Part shown: positions 53,396 through 61,599 of the stretch, in pieces
How the letters are laid out: each line of letters starts with the position of its first letter
Numbering within the stretch: position 1 is the first letter of the stretch
NCBI RefSeq assembly: GCF_017876155.1
Contig: NZ_JAGINP010000007.1
Location: forward strand, 186,001 to 250,000
DNA: 64,000 bases
Direction of reading: 5' to 3'
From: Azospirillum rugosum
Lineage (GTDB): Bacteria > Pseudomonadota > Alphaproteobacteria > Azospirillales > Azospirillaceae
Made by a program: the position numbers and the translations under genes
Notes under the pieces: model-generated
The model's input: only the letters and a program-made list of their open reading frames with translations
The model's database searches: none
Told to the model about the DNA's origin: nothing

Positions 53396-54457
53396 GTGTT
53401 GCGTAAGATGCCTCAAGTGTTCGCTGCGGGCGCGGGTCGCGTTCCCGAGGAGAACGGGGTGCGTCCGGCGAACGGGCTGTCGCAGGGCGGCCTGGACGGC
53501 AATCCGGATCTGCTGCGGGACATCATCGAGAATTCTCCCGCCCCCACCGCGGTGTTCGAGGGGGACGGCCTCCGGTGCGCCGTCGCCAACGCCGCGATGA
53601 GGGCCTTGGGCGCCAACGCGGGCCAGACCGAGGACGAACTTCTGGCAGGCCTGTTCCCCAGCGCCGATCCGGAAGCGGTGCGCGACGTCGCCCGGACCGG
53701 CCAGTCCCGCCACCTGCGCGTGACCGGCGTGGACCGCCGTTCCTGGGACATGGACGTCACGCCCCTGCGCGCTGACGGTGCAGGGGGCGGCGCGGGAACC
53801 GGCCGCGCCGTCATGATGGCGCTGCGCCCCGTCGTGATCGATTCGCCGGACTCGGTCGACCAGCAGGTGCGCGAGGTCAGCCACCGGGTCAAGAACACCC
53901 TTCAGCTCGTGTCCAGCCTGCTGACGCTGCAAACCCTGTCGGCCAAGGAACCGGAGATGCGCCGGGCCTTCCAGGAGGCGTGCGCGCGGATCGGCACGGT
54001 GACCCAGGCGCACCAGCGCATCCACGGCGCCACCCGCGGCAGCCTCGTCGACTTCGGCTCCTACCTGCGCGACACCGCGTCGGAGATGGAGGCCAACTTT
54101 GCGGCCGGTGGTGCCAACCGGCATGTGGTGGTCGCCGTGGAAAACGCGATGCTGCCGGTCGATTCGGTGATTCCGCTGGCGCTGATCGTCAACGAACTCG
54201 TCGGCAACGCGATCAAGTACGCCTATGCGCCGGGTGGACCAGGCATCGTGGAGATCAGCCTCCTACCGCTGCCGGAAGGCGGGCGGCGGCTGGTCATCGG
54301 CGACCACGGGCGCGGGTTGCCCCCCGGTTTCGAGGTGGCACGCGCCGACACGCTCGGCATGAAGGTGGCGCGGGCCTTCGCCGGCCAGCTGAAGGGCAAG
54401 CTGCGCGCCGAATCGAACGACCCCGGCACCCGCTTCATCATCGACCTGCCGTTCTAA
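53396..54457 (+). CDS. PAS-domain sensor histidine kinase (HWE/HisKA_2 type)
   Basis: The 353-residue soluble kinase has a PAS domain (residues ~40-140), the HisKA_2 phosphoacceptor motif E-V-S-H-R-V-K-N-T-L near residue 160, and an ATPase domain with N-E-L-V-G-N-A-I-K-Y and G-D-H-G-R-G-L. No membrane helix is seen, so it senses inside the cell. Such kinases often feed the general stress response. No response regulator is adjacent. Start may be GTG 53396 or ATG 53408. Confidence 0.85.
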   Translation: MLRKMPQVFAAGAGRVPEENGVRPANGLSQGGLDGNPDLLRDIIENSPAPTAVFEGDGLRCAVANAAMRALGANAGQTEDELLAGLFPSADPEAVRDVARTGQSRHLRVTGVDRRSWDMDVTPLRADGAGGGAGTGRAVMMALRPVVIDSPDSVDQQVREVSHRVKNTLQLVSSLLTLQTLSAKEPEMRRAFQEACARIGTVTQAHQRIHGATRGSLVDFGSYLRDTASEMEANFAAGGANRHVVVAVENAMLPVDSVIPLALIVNELVGNAIKYAYAPGGPGIVEISLLPLPEGGRRLVIGDHGRGLPPGFEVARADTLGMKVARAFAGQLKGKLRAESNDPGTRFIIDLPF

Positions 54458-54528
54458 GTCCTTCGCCTCTTGCCGAACGGCGCGTCCTGCGCCATGGATC
54501 ATCCCGTTGATAATCGGGAGGGATCGCC

Positions 54529-55281
54529 ATGGCGCGGGTGCGGGTGGATGTGGCGCTGGTGGAGCGCGGGCTGGCCGAAAGCCGGGCCAAGGCGCAGGCG
54601 CTGATCCTCGCCGGGCTGGTCTATTCCGACACCCGGCGCATCGACAAGGCCGGCGACCAGATCGCCGAGGACGCGCCGCTGTCCGTGAAGGGCCAGGACC
54701 ATCCCTGGGTGTCGCGCGGCGGGCTGAAGCTGGTGAAGGGGCTCGACACGTTCGGCATCGACCCGACCGGCCTGACCGCCGTCGACGTCGGCGCCTCGAC
54801 CGGTGGCTTCACCGATGTGCTGCTGACGCGCGGCGCTGCGAAGGTTTACGCGGTCGACGTCGGGCATGGGCAGCTGGCCTGGAAGCTGCGCAACGACCCG
54901 CGCGTCGTCGTCCTGGAAAAGACCAACGCCCGCCACCTGACCACGGCCGAAATTCCCGACCCCATCGACCTCGTGGTCTGCGACGCCAGCTTCATCGGGC
55001 TGGAGGTGGTGCTGCCCGCCGCCCTCGACCTGACGGTTCCGGGCGGGCGCCTCGTCGCGCTCATCAAGCCCCAGTTCGAGGTCGGCAAGGGCCGCGTCGG
55101 CAAGGGCGGCGTGGTGCGCGAGCCCGAACTGCACCAGGAGGTCTGCGACCGCATCCGCGCCTGGCTCGACGGGCTGCCGGGCTGGCGCGTTCTGGACATC
55201 ACCGAAAGCCCGATCACCGGCCCGGAAGGAAACAAGGAGTTTCTGATCGGGGCGGTGAAGGACATCTGGATGGAACCATAA
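54529..55281 (+). CDS. tlyA: TlyA-family RNA methyltransferase
   Basis: The 250-residue protein has an N-terminal S4 RNA-binding domain (1-65, R-V-D-V-A-L-V-E-R-G-L) and a Rossmann methyltransferase domain with V-D-V-G-A-S-T-G-G-F-T-D near residue 86, K-P-Q-F-E near 183 and I-T-G-P-E-G-N-K-E-F near 228. It methylates ribosomal RNA; the older hemolysin name is not justified. It is 71 bp after the sensor kinase gene. Confidence 0.92.
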   Translation: MARVRVDVALVERGLAESRAKAQALILAGLVYSDTRRIDKAGDQIAEDAPLSVKGQDHPWVSRGGLKLVKGLDTFGIDPTGLTAVDVGASTGGFTDVLLTRGAAKVYAVDVGHGQLAWKLRNDPRVVVLEKTNARHLTTAEIPDPIDLVVCDASFIGLEVVLPAALDLTVPGGRLVALIKPQFEVGKGRVGKGGVVREPELHQEVCDRIRAWLDGLPGWRVLDITESPITGPEGNKEFLIGAVKDIWMEP

Positions 55282-55316
55282 ACTGTTACGAGAGCACCCA
55301 TAGACCGCACTCCCGG

Positions 55317-55448
55317 ATGAAAATTGGCCCTGCTTGCCGCCGGGGTCGCGAGCGGCATGGTGCTCGCTCTCGGGACCGCCTCCGCCGATCAGAAGTCGCC
55401 AGGGCGGCCGAGAACACACGCCGGGGCGGCGACAAGGATGACAACTGA
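55317..55448 (+). pseudogene. Possible frameshifted small secreted protein gene
   Basis: The stretch starts M-K-I in one frame, while the frame one base on reads L-A-L-L-A-A-G-V-A-S-G-M-V-L-A-L, a good signal peptide ending in A-S-A-D-Q. The original frame then closes with an acidic tail and TGA at 55446. One lost and one gained base would rebuild a short exported protein. It may instead be a meaningless Arg-rich 43-codon frame. The remaining non-coding 55282-55694 shows nothing else. Confidence 0.3.
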
Positions 55449-55694
55449 ACCGCCAGCCGGACGGAGCGCCGTATGGAAACGCGCTCCGTCCGGCCATCAT
55501 CGGGGAACAGTGGCCTCCGGCGAAGAGCGTGATCCTCTCCGGAGTCGGCGGAACCTCGGGCGATGCCTCTCGTTCATTAGGGAAAGGCGATGTTCGGCGT
55601 GGGCCGTGAACGCACGCCGGATCCATTCAATGGGCGGCTCCATGGGTGGCCGGGGCGTCTCCCGGTCACCGCCCCAGCCGGAGGGAGGACCATC

Positions 55695-56093
55695 GTGACC
55701 TACCATGTCTCCAAAGTCGTCGATATGCCGTTCGATGACGCCGTCTCGGCTACCACCGACGCGCTCAAGGAGCACGGGTTCGGTGTGTTGACGGACATCG
55801 ACGTGAGGGCGACGCTGAAGAAGAAGCTGGACGTCGACTACCGTCCCTACCGCATCCTCGGCGCCTGCAACCCGACGATGGCCTACCAGGCGCTTCAGGC
55901 GGAGGACAAGATCGGCACCATGCTGCCGTGCAACGTCATCGTCCAGCAGCGCGAGGACGGCAAGGTCGAGGTGTCCGCGGTCGATCCGGTCGCCTCCATG
56001 CAGGCCATCGACAACCCGACCCTGGCCGACGTCGCCCGTCAGGTTCAGGGCATGCTCCGGCAGGTCGTCGACGACCTCGGCAGCCGGGCATAG
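55695..56093 (+). CDS. DUF302 family protein
   Basis: The 132-residue protein has the DUF302 alpha/beta pattern: V-V-D-M-P-F-D-D-A-V, F-G-V-L-T-D-I-D-V, and the long strand Y-R-I-L-G-A-C-N-P. Function is not established. GTG 55695 is preceded by GGGAGGA at six bases; the longer frame starts (55590) do not have one. First of a run of genes in a metal/stress region. Confidence 0.85.
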   Translation: MTYHVSKVVDMPFDDAVSATTDALKEHGFGVLTDIDVRATLKKKLDVDYRPYRILGACNPTMAYQALQAEDKIGTMLPCNVIVQQREDGKVEVSAVDPVASMQAIDNPTLADVARQVQGMLRQVVDDLGSRA

Positions 56094-56123
56094 CCATCCA
56101 GACCCAAGAGGAGAAACGTCGTG

Positions 56124-56621
56124 ATGGCTCATCGAGTTCGCAGCATCGTCGTCCCGCTGGCCGTGGCGACGGCCCTTATCGCCGGACCCGCGGCGGCCCA
56201 GCAGCCCCAGGCCCAACCGGCGCCGCAAGGCCAGACCACGGCGCCGATGGGCGGCCCGGGGATGGGCGGCCCCGGCATGGGCGCGAACCAGGGCATGATG
56301 CAGGGCCAGGGCATGCACCAGGGCCAGCGGGCGCAGGCCATGCCCAAGGATCCGGCCTCACGCGCGTACATGGAAAGCATGCGCAAGATGAACCGGGACA
56401 TGCACCGCCCCATGACCGGCGACGCCGATCAGGACTTCGCGCGGATGATGGCGGCCCATCACCAGGGCGCCATCGACATGGCCCGTGTCCAACTCCGGTA
56501 CGGCAAGGATCCAGACCTCAAGGCCATGGCCCAGAAGGTGGTCGAGGACCAGACCAAGGAGGTTCAACAGCTTCAGGATTGGATGAAACAGCATCCGGCC
56601 AAGCAGGCCAGCAGCAAGTAA
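56124..56621 (+). CDS. DUF305 periplasmic protein, His/Met-rich
   Basis: The 165-residue protein has a signal peptide (to about residue 25), a Gln/Pro/Gly/Met linker (repeats of G-P-G-M-G) and a DUF305 four-helix domain with M-M-A-A-H-H-Q-G-A-I-D-M-A near residue 110. DUF305 proteins bind metals, copper in the studied CopM. The Met-rich linker and context suggest copper handling in the periplasm. A GTG directly before the chosen ATG is an alternative start. It follows DUF302 by 30 bp. Confidence 0.82.
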   Translation: MAHRVRSIVVPLAVATALIAGPAAAQQPQAQPAPQGQTTAPMGGPGMGGPGMGANQGMMQGQGMHQGQRAQAMPKDPASRAYMESMRKMNRDMHRPMTGDADQDFARMMAAHHQGAIDMARVQLRYGKDPDLKAMAQKVVEDQTKEVQQLQDWMKQHPAKQASSK

Positions 56622-56639
56622 CGGCAGGGTTTTTCCGCG

Positions 56640-56758
56640 ATGATGGGCGGCATGGACGGCTCGCGTTGGGCCATGGGCGGGATGGCGTCCTCTGGAGCCT
56701 GCTGCTCGTCCTCGTCGTCCTGGGGATCGCCACCCTCATCAAGTGCCTGAGACGCTGA
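56640..56758 (+). pseudogene. Frameshifted small membrane protein gene
   Basis: The frame begins M-M-G-G-M-D-G-S-R-W-A-M-G-G, typical of short membrane proteins near DUF305/metal genes, and then shifts: the next frame reads D-G-V-L-W-S-L-L-L-V-L-V-V-L-G-I before L-I-K-C-L-R-R and TGA at 56756. One base in the GGCGGGATGG run would restore a 38-residue protein with one helix. It is a broken gene or a sequencing error. Confidence 0.4.
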
Positions 56759-56809
56759 TGCCCGCGCCGCGGCATGAGCGCCGTCCCGAGCCCTCCCCGC
56801 CCGGCCTGG

Positions 56810-57001
56810 TCAGCCCCGGTGCGCTTTCCGGCCGACGGCGGCCAGCACCCAGGCGAGGACCAGGAATAGGACAGCCCCGCCGCCCCAGACCCGGACGTAG
56901 CCGGGCATGCCCAAACTGGGGACGAAGGCGTAGACGGCCGCAAGGACCGCCCACACGGCGGCGATGGCGACGACCAGCCAGAGTTCTTCGTTCATCTTCA
57001 T
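56810..57001 (-). CDS. Small membrane protein, 63 aa, next to the oxidase-like pair
   Basis: Two membrane helices are clear (about residues 6-26 and 38-56), with a Lys/Arg C-terminal tail. I do not recognise the family. ATG 57001 follows GGAGAA. It is the last gene of the oxidase-like operon, 16 bp after the subunit I stop, and may be a small assembly subunit. Confidence 0.6.
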   Translation of the reverse strand: MKMNEELWLVVAIAAVWAVLAAVYAFVPSLGMPGYVRVWGGGAVLFLVLAWVLAAVGRKAHRG

Positions 57002-57017
57002 GGTGGTTCTCCGGCGC

Positions 57018-58712
57018 TCAGTGCCCATGCCCGCCGCCGATGGCGATGATCGGCAGCGACTGGATCAGCTGGAACGCGACGATGGTGAAGACGTACATGG
57101 CGGCGACCAGCGCCGCGACCGACGCCGGACCGGTCCACGCGGGCGCAGCGCCGACGCCGCGCGCTCCGGCCCGCCAGTCGACGACCGGAGCCTCGACCGC
57201 GACCGGCGCGCAACGCGACAACAAGCTGCGCACGACGCCGTAGACGGTGACCGAAATGGCGACGGCGAAGACCGTCGCGCCGACGCCGACCAGCGCCATC
57301 AGCACCGGCCACGCCGCCGGGGCCATGCCGCCGTAGCTCACGTCGAACACCCGCCGCGGCACGCCCATGAACCCGGCGGCGATGCCCGCGGCGCCGAACA
57401 CCAGCAGGCCCACGGTCACCAGCACCGGCATCCGCCGCAGCACCGTCGGACGCCAGAGCGTGCCGCCGCCGAGCGCGGGGAGGATCACCATCAGCGCCGC
57501 CAGAAAGGTCTGGGTCAGCACGCCGACCGCGAAGAAGTGGAAATAGCCGGGCACAAAGAAGGTGTCCGACAGCATCGGCGCCAGCTTCTCCTGGATCAGC
57601 ACGAAGGCGAAGGTGATGCCGACCATCATGTTCACGACCGCCCAACCCATGTTCGCCATGGCCGGGTTGTCCCACGGCAGCCCGCGCATCCAGCCGAACA
57701 GGCCGGTGGCGCCGCGCGCCCGGGCGCTGGCTTCCAGCGAGGAGACGATGATGGCGAAGGCCGCCAGCGTCGGCACCGAGACGAACAGCGACAGCAGCGA
57801 GCCGACCACCCGCACGCCCTCGGACAGGTTCGGCTCCAGGAACATGTGGTACAAGGACGTCGGGGGCACGAAGACCAGGTAGGCGGCGAAGACGATCTTC
57901 GACATCCGCGCGCCGTGGATGGACGTCACGCCGGTCAGATGCTCGGTCAGCACGTACCACACCAGCACGGTGGCCATCAGCGGCAGGTAGTGCAGGTTGT
58001 GGAACAGGATGTGCCATTCCGTCCCGTGGTCGGCCGGGAACGGCCCGGCGCCGAGCGCCCACAGCACGCCCGGCAGGAAGGCGTTGGTGGCGGCGATGGC
58101 GCTGACCACCAGGAACCCCGCCCAGGCGAACAGCGCGAAACCGATCGAGGTGAACGCGTCGGCCTCGCCGCGCAGCCGGGGCTGGAGCACCGTGGCGATG
58201 CCGCTCGCCGCCGAGGCGACCAGGCCGCCGGAGAGCAGCAGGTAACCCAGCGCGAAGAACCCGACCGAACGCGGGTCGTCCGCGGCGAGTTCGGGGCTGC
58301 CGTCGTAGAGCAGCGGCGTGCCGGTGGTGGAGACCCACTCGCTGAACCCGAAGCCCGCCAGCATCAGGGCCGCGCCGAGCCACGCCAACGGGCGCAAGGC
58401 GAGGCCGCGCCCGTTCTCGGCGGCGGCGAGCACGAGCAGGAGGGCCGCCTGGATGAGGTAGAGCCAGTAGAAGAACACGGAGACGCCGTGCAGCGTCAGG
58501 ATTCGGTAGGCGTCGTCGGGGAAAAGGCTGAGCGCGCGAGCGCGGGCGAGCGCGGTCACGAAGCCCCCGGCCAAGCCCAGCACCAGCGCCAGCAGGGCGG
58601 CGCCGAACAGCAGCTTGAGCAGGGCCTTGTCAGGCGTCGGCAGGGCCGTGACGCGCGCGGTCAGGCGCGAGGGAGCGCCGACGGGAGTGACGTTCGTCGA
58701 GATGGTGTCCAT
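57018..58712 (-). CDS. B-type haem-copper oxidase subunit I homologue with altered active site
   Basis: The 564-residue protein has about 13 membrane helices and the B-family (ba3-like) segment G-L-F-G-W-M-R-G-L-P-W-D-N-P. Low-spin haem ligands H75 (T-L-H-G) and H392 are kept, as is H238-x3-Y242, the CuB His and cross-linked Tyr. But the CuB pair His-His reads Y288-H289 (L-Y-H-M) and the haem a3 ligand position reads Y390 (P-G-Y-F-H). An oxygen-reducing centre with these changes would be unusual, so this may be a modified or non-oxidase relative. A GGGGAGGA precedes ATG 58712. It follows the subunit II gene by 17 bp. Confidence 0.8.
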   Translation of the reverse strand: MDTISTNVTPVGAPSRLTARVTALPTPDKALLKLLFGAALLALVLGLAGGFVTALARARALSLFPDDAYRILTLHGVSVFFYWLYLIQAALLLVLAAAENGRGLALRPLAWLGAALMLAGFGFSEWVSTTGTPLLYDGSPELAADDPRSVGFFALGYLLLSGGLVASAASGIATVLQPRLRGEADAFTSIGFALFAWAGFLVVSAIAATNAFLPGVLWALGAGPFPADHGTEWHILFHNLHYLPLMATVLVWYVLTEHLTGVTSIHGARMSKIVFAAYLVFVPPTSLYHMFLEPNLSEGVRVVGSLLSLFVSVPTLAAFAIIVSSLEASARARGATGLFGWMRGLPWDNPAMANMGWAVVNMMVGITFAFVLIQEKLAPMLSDTFFVPGYFHFFAVGVLTQTFLAALMVILPALGGGTLWRPTVLRRMPVLVTVGLLVFGAAGIAAGFMGVPRRVFDVSYGGMAPAAWPVLMALVGVGATVFAVAISVTVYGVVRSLLSRCAPVAVEAPVVDWRAGARGVGAAPAWTGPASVAALVAAMYVFTIVAFQLIQSLPIIAIGGGHGH

Positions 58713-58729
58713 GATCGGTCCTCCCCGGG

Positions 58730-59386
58730 TCAGCCGACGACGATGCGGCCCTGCATGGCGTCGTGCGCCTGGCCGCAGTAGACGGTGCAGTACACGAGGT
58801 ACTCGCCCGGCTTGGTGAAGGTGATCGTCTGCTCGGTGACGGTGTTGGGGCGCAGGCGGATGATGCGGCTGGCGGAGCCCAACTGGATCGAGGCGCCGTG
58901 CGTGATGTCGTCCGCCATCATGCGGAACCGGTACGCCTGTCCGACCTTGAGGCGCAGCACGTCGGGGCTGTAGGCGAACTTCTGCGCCATCAGGTACACG
59001 TCCACCGGCCGGCCGCCGGGTTCGTGGCTGTGGTCGTGCCCCCCGGCAGCGTGGCTGTGCGTGTCCTCGCTCCCGTGCGGGTTCACGCTGCCGTCGGGCT
59101 GCGCGTAGCGCTCGACGAAGTAGTCGTGCTCGAAGCGGAACTCCTCGGGCGCCATGCCCGCCGATCCTCCGTGGGCGCCATGACCTCCGGCCTCCGGGGG
59201 CGCCTCGGCGGTGCCATGGCCGCTGTGTCCGCCATGGGCGTCGGGTTCCGGCGTGGCGGCCTCCTTGTGGCCGCCGAAGGGGAGGGGGGCGGCGCCATAG
59301 GCCGCCCAGGCGCCGTACAGGGAGACGGCGCCGAAGCCCAGCGCGGCGACGAAGCCGCGACGGGTCGTGAAATGCCTCTCGGACAT
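58730..59386 (-). CDS. CuA-containing oxidase subunit II-like protein
   Basis: The 218-residue protein has a Tat-type signal or anchor (T-T-R-R-G-F-V-A-A-L), a His/Gly-rich linker (residues ~40-75 and 105-125), and a cupredoxin domain. The CuA ligands are complete: H163, C200, C204, H208 and M211 (C-x3-C-x3-H-x2-M). It would take electrons from a periplasmic donor. A GAGGA precedes the ATG by eight bases. It is the first gene of the operon with the subunit I-like gene. Confidence 0.85.
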   Translation of the reverse strand: MSERHFTTRRGFVAALGFGAVSLYGAWAAYGAAPLPFGGHKEAATPEPDAHGGHSGHGTAEAPPEAGGHGAHGGSAGMAPEEFRFEHDYFVERYAQPDGSVNPHGSEDTHSHAAGGHDHSHEPGGRPVDVYLMAQKFAYSPDVLRLKVGQAYRFRMMADDITHGASIQLGSASRIIRLRPNTVTEQTITFTKPGEYLVYCTVYCGQAHDAMQGRIVVG

Positions 59387-59395
59387 GGTGAGAGT

Positions 59396-59495
59396 CCTCT
59401 GATCGCGTGGTCGGAATCGCTCACGAACGCCGCCGGTCTGGCGGCGCTTGGCCGGACGTCCGACGCAGGCGTCGGGACGCTTGGCCGATCAGAGG
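59396..59495. repeat. Inverted repeat flanking the gap before the CuA gene
   Basis: CCTCTGATCG (59396-59405) and CGATCAGAGG (59486-59495) are perfect 10-bp arms about 80 bp apart, spanning the 102-bp gap between the His-rich gene and the CuA gene. The inner part has further GGCG/CGCC pairs. It could be a terminator or attenuator. Confidence 0.5.
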
Positions 59496-59842
59496 CGGGT
59501 CTTCGGAGGGCGCGGTTCCGGCGCGATGTCCCGGGCGTTCGGGATGTATGCGGCCCACGGATGCCAGGACGTCTCGACCAACGTCATCGGGACGGCGACC
59601 GCATGGTCCGCCTGGGATTCGGCGGCCGGGCAGCATGTGGCGGCGACCGCCAGGGCGGCCTTGTGATGGTCGCCTGGAGACGGCGCCGACGGCGACGGAG
59701 CGTGATGGGAGCCGTGGTGCTCCGCCGAGCCGACCGGGGAGTCCACATGCGCCACGGCTCCGCCCGCCGCGCCCGTCAGGAGCGCGAAGGCGAACGCCAG
59801 GATGGCGAGGATGTGGCCCAACCGCTTCATGGTTTCCATCAT
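59489..59842 (-). CDS. Small exported His/Cys protein
   Basis: About 117 residues with a signal peptide (A-I-L-A-F-A-F-A-L-L-T-G core), a His-rich stretch E-H-H-G-S-H-H and a T-C-C-P motif. It resembles small periplasmic metal-associated proteins found beside Cus-type efflux genes. Function unknown. Starts at 59842, 59839 or 59830 are all possible. It is in the same direction as the oxidase-like operon, 102 bp upstream of it. Confidence 0.55.
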   Translation of the reverse strand: MMETMKRLGHILAILAFAFALLTGAAGGAVAHVDSPVGSAEHHGSHHAPSPSAPSPGDHHKAALAVAATCCPAAESQADHAVAVPMTLVETSWHPWAAYIPNARDIAPEPRPPKTRL

Positions 59843-59933
59843 GCCGAAGACCCGGGACCTTCCGGGCCGGCCCACTCTTAACCCACACCGTAGGTCCGGG
59901 CATTGACCCGCGTCAACCGGCTTTGCCCCTATC

Positions 59934-59958
59934 ACACGCCCATATTACACGCCCATAT
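59934..59958. repeat. Tandem ACACGCCCATAT repeat in the divergent promoter region
   Basis: Two copies of ACACGCCCATAT (59934-59945, 59947-59958) follow each other with a 13-bp step in the gap between the His/Cys gene and the metal-efflux genes. It may be a direct-repeat regulator site. The rest of 59843-60219 contains the CueR-type box below but no gene. Confidence 0.6.
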
Positions 59959-60000
59959 CAGACGCAGGCGCCGACAGTTTCCGAACGGTCGATTTCCCCC

Positions 60001-60024
60001 TTGACCTTCCGGTGGCTGGAAGGT
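60001..60024 (+). promoter_or_regulatory. CueR-type (MerR-family) promoter/operator
   Basis: A -35 like TTGACC is joined to the dyad ACCTTCC (60004-60010) and GGAAGGT (60018-60024), perfect 7-bp arms. The layout is close to the CueR-controlled copA promoter of E. coli. It points at the plus-strand genes from 60220 (His-rich protein, Spy-like protein, TolC, CusB-type), which fits copper or silver induction. No MerR-family gene lies in the window. Confidence 0.65.
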
Positions 60025-60219
60025 GGATCGTGAGGGGAGGCCTTCGGGCGAGGAGCGGGGCAGGGCGACATTCCGCCACACCCTCCCATCGCCCCCGGGC
60101 ACGGGCGGCATCTTGTGGACCATGCCGTTGCGGACGCCGCGAAAAGCGCCTAGGTTTTCAGGAGAGGCTGGCGGGCACGGCGTGCCGCGTGGGTCTCGAT
60201 CAAGGGTGAGGCAATCGCC

Positions 60220-60627
60220 ATGTGGCGCGGAACGTGGTCGACGGCGAGGAGGGTGGTGGTGAGCCTGCTGATGCTGGCCACGCTGCTCGTCTATGCCGTG
60301 CCGAGCCACGCCTCCCTGGCGCAGCACCAGCCCCCGGCGCCCCACGAGCACGCCTTGGCCGCGGCCCACGACGATGCCGCCATCGATATGGCCGCCGATG
60401 TGGCCGGACCTGATGTGGCCGACCACGAGCACGACCCCTGCAAGGGTCGCGGCCTGCCCGACGACGGCGCCTGCTGCAGCGTGGCCCAATGCGCCACCAT
60501 GCACGGCGGCCTGCCCGCGGTGTCGTTCGAACCGTTCGTCCCACACGCGGACAAGGCCAGCCATCGCGCCGCCTTCGCGACGCCGAAGGGAATCGACGTC
60601 GATCCCGCCCTGCGTCCCCCTCTCTGA
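60220..60627 (+). CDS. Exported His/Asp/Cys-rich protein
   Basis: The 135-residue protein has a signal peptide (L-L-M-L-A-T-L-L-V-Y-A), then a His/Asp-rich middle (H-E-H-A-L-A-A-A-H-D-D, D-H-E-H-D-P-C-K) and a G-A-C-C-S-V-A-Q-C-A-T-M-H segment likely to bind metal. No known family is certain. GAGG is eight bases before ATG 60220. It is the first plus-strand gene after the CueR-type box. Confidence 0.6.
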   Translation: MWRGTWSTARRVVVSLLMLATLLVYAVPSHASLAQHQPPAPHEHALAAAHDDAAIDMAADVAGPDVADHEHDPCKGRGLPDDGACCSVAQCATMHGGLPAVSFEPFVPHADKASHRAAFATPKGIDVDPALRPPL

Positions 60628-60782
60628 TCCTCTGACGCCACGAGTCCGTCCGCGCCCAACCTGAGCCTCGGCTCGGCGAAGGACGCCGGTTCCGGATTTC
60701 GTGCGCGTGGCCTTCGCGTCCCCGGCGCTCCCGCGCGGAGTCCGGCCGGGGTCGGCTCGACCCAGATGATCAGGAGGACGCC

Positions 60783-61589
60783 ATGTCGTCTCTCACCCGC
60801 AAGATGCTTCCGGCCTTTGCGCTCGCCGCCATGATATCGGTCGCCCAGGCCCAGACCGCCCCCCAGACCGCCCCCCAAACCGCCGCCAGCCCGGACCAGG
60901 GCCAGGACCATCAGGCCCACCACCCCGGCGGCGCCACCACCACCCAGGCCCAGCCCGCTCCCGCTCCGACGCCTGCCCAGCCGCCTCAAGGCCCCCAACC
61001 CGGGATGCCCGGCAATGCGCCCATGATGGGCCATGGCATGGGCCATGGCATGGGCGGCGGCATGATGGGCCAGCCGGGCACGCAGGCGCAGGGCGGCCAG
61101 CCCGGCATGATGATGAACATGGACCAGATGCGCTCGATGATGGGGGGCATGATGGGCCAGCAGAGCGGGCAGTCTGGCATGATGGGGCCAGCCATGACGG
61201 GCACGATGATGCCCATGATGCGTCCGATGATGGGCCAGCCGGGCGGCATGGGGGCCATGGGGCTGCCGTTCGAGCACGTCGAGGGCCGCATCGCCTTCCT
61301 CAAGGCGGAGCTTGGGATCACCGACGCCCAGGCGCAGCCGTGGAACGCCTTCGCCGACGCCCTGCGGGCCAACGCCAAAGCCCACCAGGCTCAGCACGAG
61401 CGGATGGTCAAGGGGGGCATGCCCTCCTCGTGGCCGGACCGTCTGGCGCTCCAGCAGACGGCGCTGTCCGCCCATCTCGACGCCTTGAAGGCTCTCGACG
61501 CCGCCGCCAAGCCGCTCTACGCGGTGCTGACCGACGACCAGAAGAAGGCCGCCGACCGGCTTCTCTCCGGCCCCATGGGCATGATGTGA
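60783..61589 (+). CDS. Met-rich Spy/CpxP-like periplasmic protein (LTXXQ type)
   Basis: The 268-residue protein has a signal peptide (cut near A-Q-A), a long Met/Gly/Gln/Pro-rich segment (residues ~70-160, many M-M-G and G-H-G-M repeats) and a C-terminal helical domain starting R-I-A-F-L-K-A-E-L-G-I-T with A-K-P-L-Y-A-V-L-T-D-D-Q-K near the end, the LTXXQ pattern of Spy/CpxP chaperones. Met-rich parts can bind Cu(I) or Ag(I). GGAGG is a few bases before ATG 60783. Confidence 0.75.
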   Translation: MSSLTRKMLPAFALAAMISVAQAQTAPQTAPQTAASPDQGQDHQAHHPGGATTTQAQPAPAPTPAQPPQGPQPGMPGNAPMMGHGMGHGMGGGMMGQPGTQAQGGQPGMMMNMDQMRSMMGGMMGQQSGQSGMMGPAMTGTMMPMMRPMMGQPGGMGAMGLPFEHVEGRIAFLKAELGITDAQAQPWNAFADALRANAKAHQAQHERMVKGGMPSSWPDRLALQQTALSAHLDALKALDAAAKPLYAVLTDDQKKAADRLLSGPMGMM

Positions 61590-61599
61590 GGAGGCGGCC

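Noticed and set aside
54529-55281. Hemolysin
   Set aside because: The S4 and Rossmann methyltransferase domains make it a TlyA-type RNA methyltransferase; the toxin name is historical.
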